Origin: Pseudomonas baetica
Lineage (GTDB): Bacteria > Pseudomonadota > Gammaproteobacteria > Pseudomonadales > Pseudomonadaceae
Reading direction: 5' to 3'
NCBI RefSeq assembly: GCF_019733355.1
Contig: NZ_JAIHLQ010000054.1
Location: forward strand, 1-34,809
DNA: 34,809 nt
Both the position numbers and the translations under genes were made by a program. Every line of letters begins with the position of its first letter. Within the stretch, counting starts at the first letter, position 1. A model generated the notes under the pieces. That model was not told the origin of the DNA, did not search any database, and saw only the letters and a program-made list of their open reading frames with translations. This document shows, one piece after another, positions 33,436-34,809 of this stretch.

Positions 33436-34809
33436 ATGCTCCAACCCGATCGGCTTCTGGCCCTGAACAACAGCATCGGTCTGCTGGTGGTTGCCGCCCT
33501 GAACCCTGAACACCCGGACTTCGAAAACCTGATCCGGGAGTTTCGCCTGTGCCTGAACAACTACGACGTTTGGGCCGAACAGTTCTGGACGGGCACAGCG
33601 CTGGATGTCGAACAGGTGTTCAAGGTCGGCAATGATGTGCAACTCAGCGCACCGATCAAATCTCGCCAGCCCATCAGCTCATCCGTGGTCATGTGTAAGG
33701 CAAGCGGCCCGTTGACGCTGGTGCACATGTTCGAGGCCGCGCAATACGTCCCCATCGGTAATACCCCGGTGACGCTGGAGCCGGTGATCGACGATGCCAA
33801 CGGGGTTTTGACATTCGGAGAACCGATACCCCACACCATCGGCCCGAGCGGCATTCTGGAGCTGAACGACTGCGACCGGGGCCAGCGTTATCGCATCACC
33901 TTCTTTCCCGATGTCTGCGCTGAGCATGTCCGAGCGTTGTACGCCTCTTATCAAGGCATTCTCGACGACCTGGAAGTCTGGTTACGTGGGGAGTGGACGG
34001 AATTTCAGCCGCTATGGGCAGCGTTTTCCAGCGCCGGATTCATTGAGCGTTACGGTCAACTGCAACAAGCCGACTGGCGCGGATTCGAGAACGCCCTGCA
34101 CGGCGTTTGGGATGACATCAAGCAACTGTTTGCCCTGCTTGCCGACTTGCAGGCCAATAGCGAAAAGCTGCTGGAGTACCTGACCGACATTGAGCTGGAC
34201 GCCCTGCTGCAAGCCTCAAACGAGGCCATCGCTAACGGTCTGCTGATCCTCAGCGACGAGCCGCTGATGTTCATTCATCTGGCCGCATTCACCAGTTGGC
34301 TGAAAATGCTGCCGCCGCAGTACTTGGCCGAAGTGGTGGCCGAGGTTCGCGTCGAGTTGTTGATCAGCTTCCTGTTGATGCGGGTATCTGGCGGTGTCGG
34401 TGTACCGCTGCGCTTGAGCAGCAAAGTGTTGGCCAAGATCAAATCGCCACGGGCGCGGGAGTGGCTGGCGGCCTCGGCATTGCGCCTGGCTGAGCTGACC
34501 TCTGCGCCCGAGCTGAGTCAGCATGCGAGCGTGCTCAAGCCGTTGGTACTCAATGCCCGTGACGCTGAGTTGAAACCGACACCGTCAATTGCGCTGAATA
34601 TTCGTCAGGCCGATTCGGTGGTTTTGACGGTGCCGAATCCAGCGCCCATTGCCCGAAACAAGACTCATGGCATGGCGCGACTGGAGCGCCATGAGGCCAA
34701 CGACGACGCCCCTAATCAGGCAAAAAACCCCAACGGTGACAGCGCCGATTGTGTGCCGTCGACCTGCACCAACGGCTGCCCCGTATCGATGGTCACCGGC
34801 GAAGAACTG
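33436..34809 (+). CDS. RHS-type polymorphic toxin, N-terminal 458 residues (truncated by window)
   Basis: An open frame starts at ATG 33436 (an in-frame TGA lies nine bases upstream) and is open to the right edge. The final residues CTNGCPVSMVTGEEL are the start of the DUF6531-like segment that opens the RHS repeat shell of Pseudomonas RHS toxins. The preceding 440 residues are an N-terminal domain without signal peptide, PAAR motif or clear membrane helices. They consist of a beta-rich part (about 50-165), a long helical part (about 165-360) with VSGGVGVPLRLSSKVLAK (about 345-362), and a polar linker with a cluster of cysteines near 445-452. RHS proteins of this kind deliver a C-terminal toxin, often by type VI secretion; toxin and immunity genes would lie beyond the window. 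Confidence 0.8.
   Translation, partial: MLQPDRLLALNNSIGLLVVAALNPEHPDFENLIREFRLCLNNYDVWAEQFWTGTALDVEQVFKVGNDVQLSAPIKSRQPISSSVVMCKASGPLTLVHMFEAAQYVPIGNTPVTLEPVIDDANGVLTFGEPIPHTIGPSGILELNDCDRGQRYRITFFPDVCAEHVRALYASYQGILDDLEVWLRGEWTEFQPLWAAFSSAGFIERYGQLQQADWRGFENALHGVWDDIKQLFALLADLQANSEKLLEYLTDIELDALLQASNEAIANGLLILSDEPLMFIHLAAFTSWLKMLPPQYLAEVVAEVRVELLISFLLMRVSGGVGVPLRLSSKVLAKIKSPRAREWLAASALRLAELTSAPELSQHASVLKPLVLNARDAELKPTPSIALNIRQADSVVLTVPNPAPIARNKTHGMARLERHEANDDAPNQAKNPNGDSADCVPSTCTNGCPVSMVTGEEL

Overview
The window looks like a chromosomal segment of a Pseudomonas of the fluorescens group. The evidence is an OprF porin with a cysteine-containing linker, the cmaX-crfX-cmpX-sigX-oprF gene order, the ppsA/ppsR pair, a GntR-controlled 2-methylcitrate operon of the AcnD/PrpF type, ThrH, a Fe-S type CysH, and many copies of the REP palindrome (GTGGGAGCGGGCTTGCTCGCG and variants) typical of this group. 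All genus-level statements come from recognising protein families; no search was run.

Layout, left to right. 1-97 is the 5' end of an IS3-type transposase, cut by the window edge. 161-4674 (minus strand) is the envelope-stress locus oprF, sigX, cmpX, crfX and a CorA/ZntB-like transporter, followed by rraA. 4901-9516 holds an alpha/beta hydrolase, PEP synthase (ppsA) and its divergent regulator kinase/phosphotransferase (ppsR). The 332-bp gap between ppsA and ppsR carries a 158-bp imperfect palindrome. 9567-12745 is a MocR regulator, divergent from an EamA exporter and an AlaX-type tRNA editing protein. 12749-21242 (minus) is the propionate operon prpR-prpB-prpC-acnD-prpF-prpD, with REP doublets in two of its gaps and two ATTGTCGACA operators at its head. 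21532-24595 (plus) is a tight three-gene cassette: a periplasmic retropepsin-like protein, an inactivated transglutaminase fused to a multi-helix membrane domain, and an ATP-grasp ligase. 24738-27682 holds pabB, thrH and cysH.

27683-30498 is a nitrogen-compound uptake unit. It has an NCS1 transporter and an Asp/Glu/hydantoin racemase-like protein behind a candidate sigma-54 promoter with an adjacent TTGTATACAA operator. The racemase-like protein lacks the first catalytic cysteine. 30619-33191 holds a LysR regulator divergent from an SDR oxidoreductase, then a HAD phosphatase convergent with the SDR. From 33436 to the right edge runs the N-terminal 458 codons of an RHS-type polymorphic toxin, the clearest accessory element here.

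Most of the window is core metabolism and envelope maintenance. The least explained parts are the ppsA-ppsR palindrome, the retropepsin/transglutaminase/ATP-grasp cassette, the control region of the NCS1 unit and the unusual N-terminal region of the RHS protein. Start codons were reassigned from the longest open frame where a ribosome-binding site decided the choice (cmpX, crfX, cmaX, hydrolase, ppsR, prpF, prpC, prpR, thrH, lysR, HAD).
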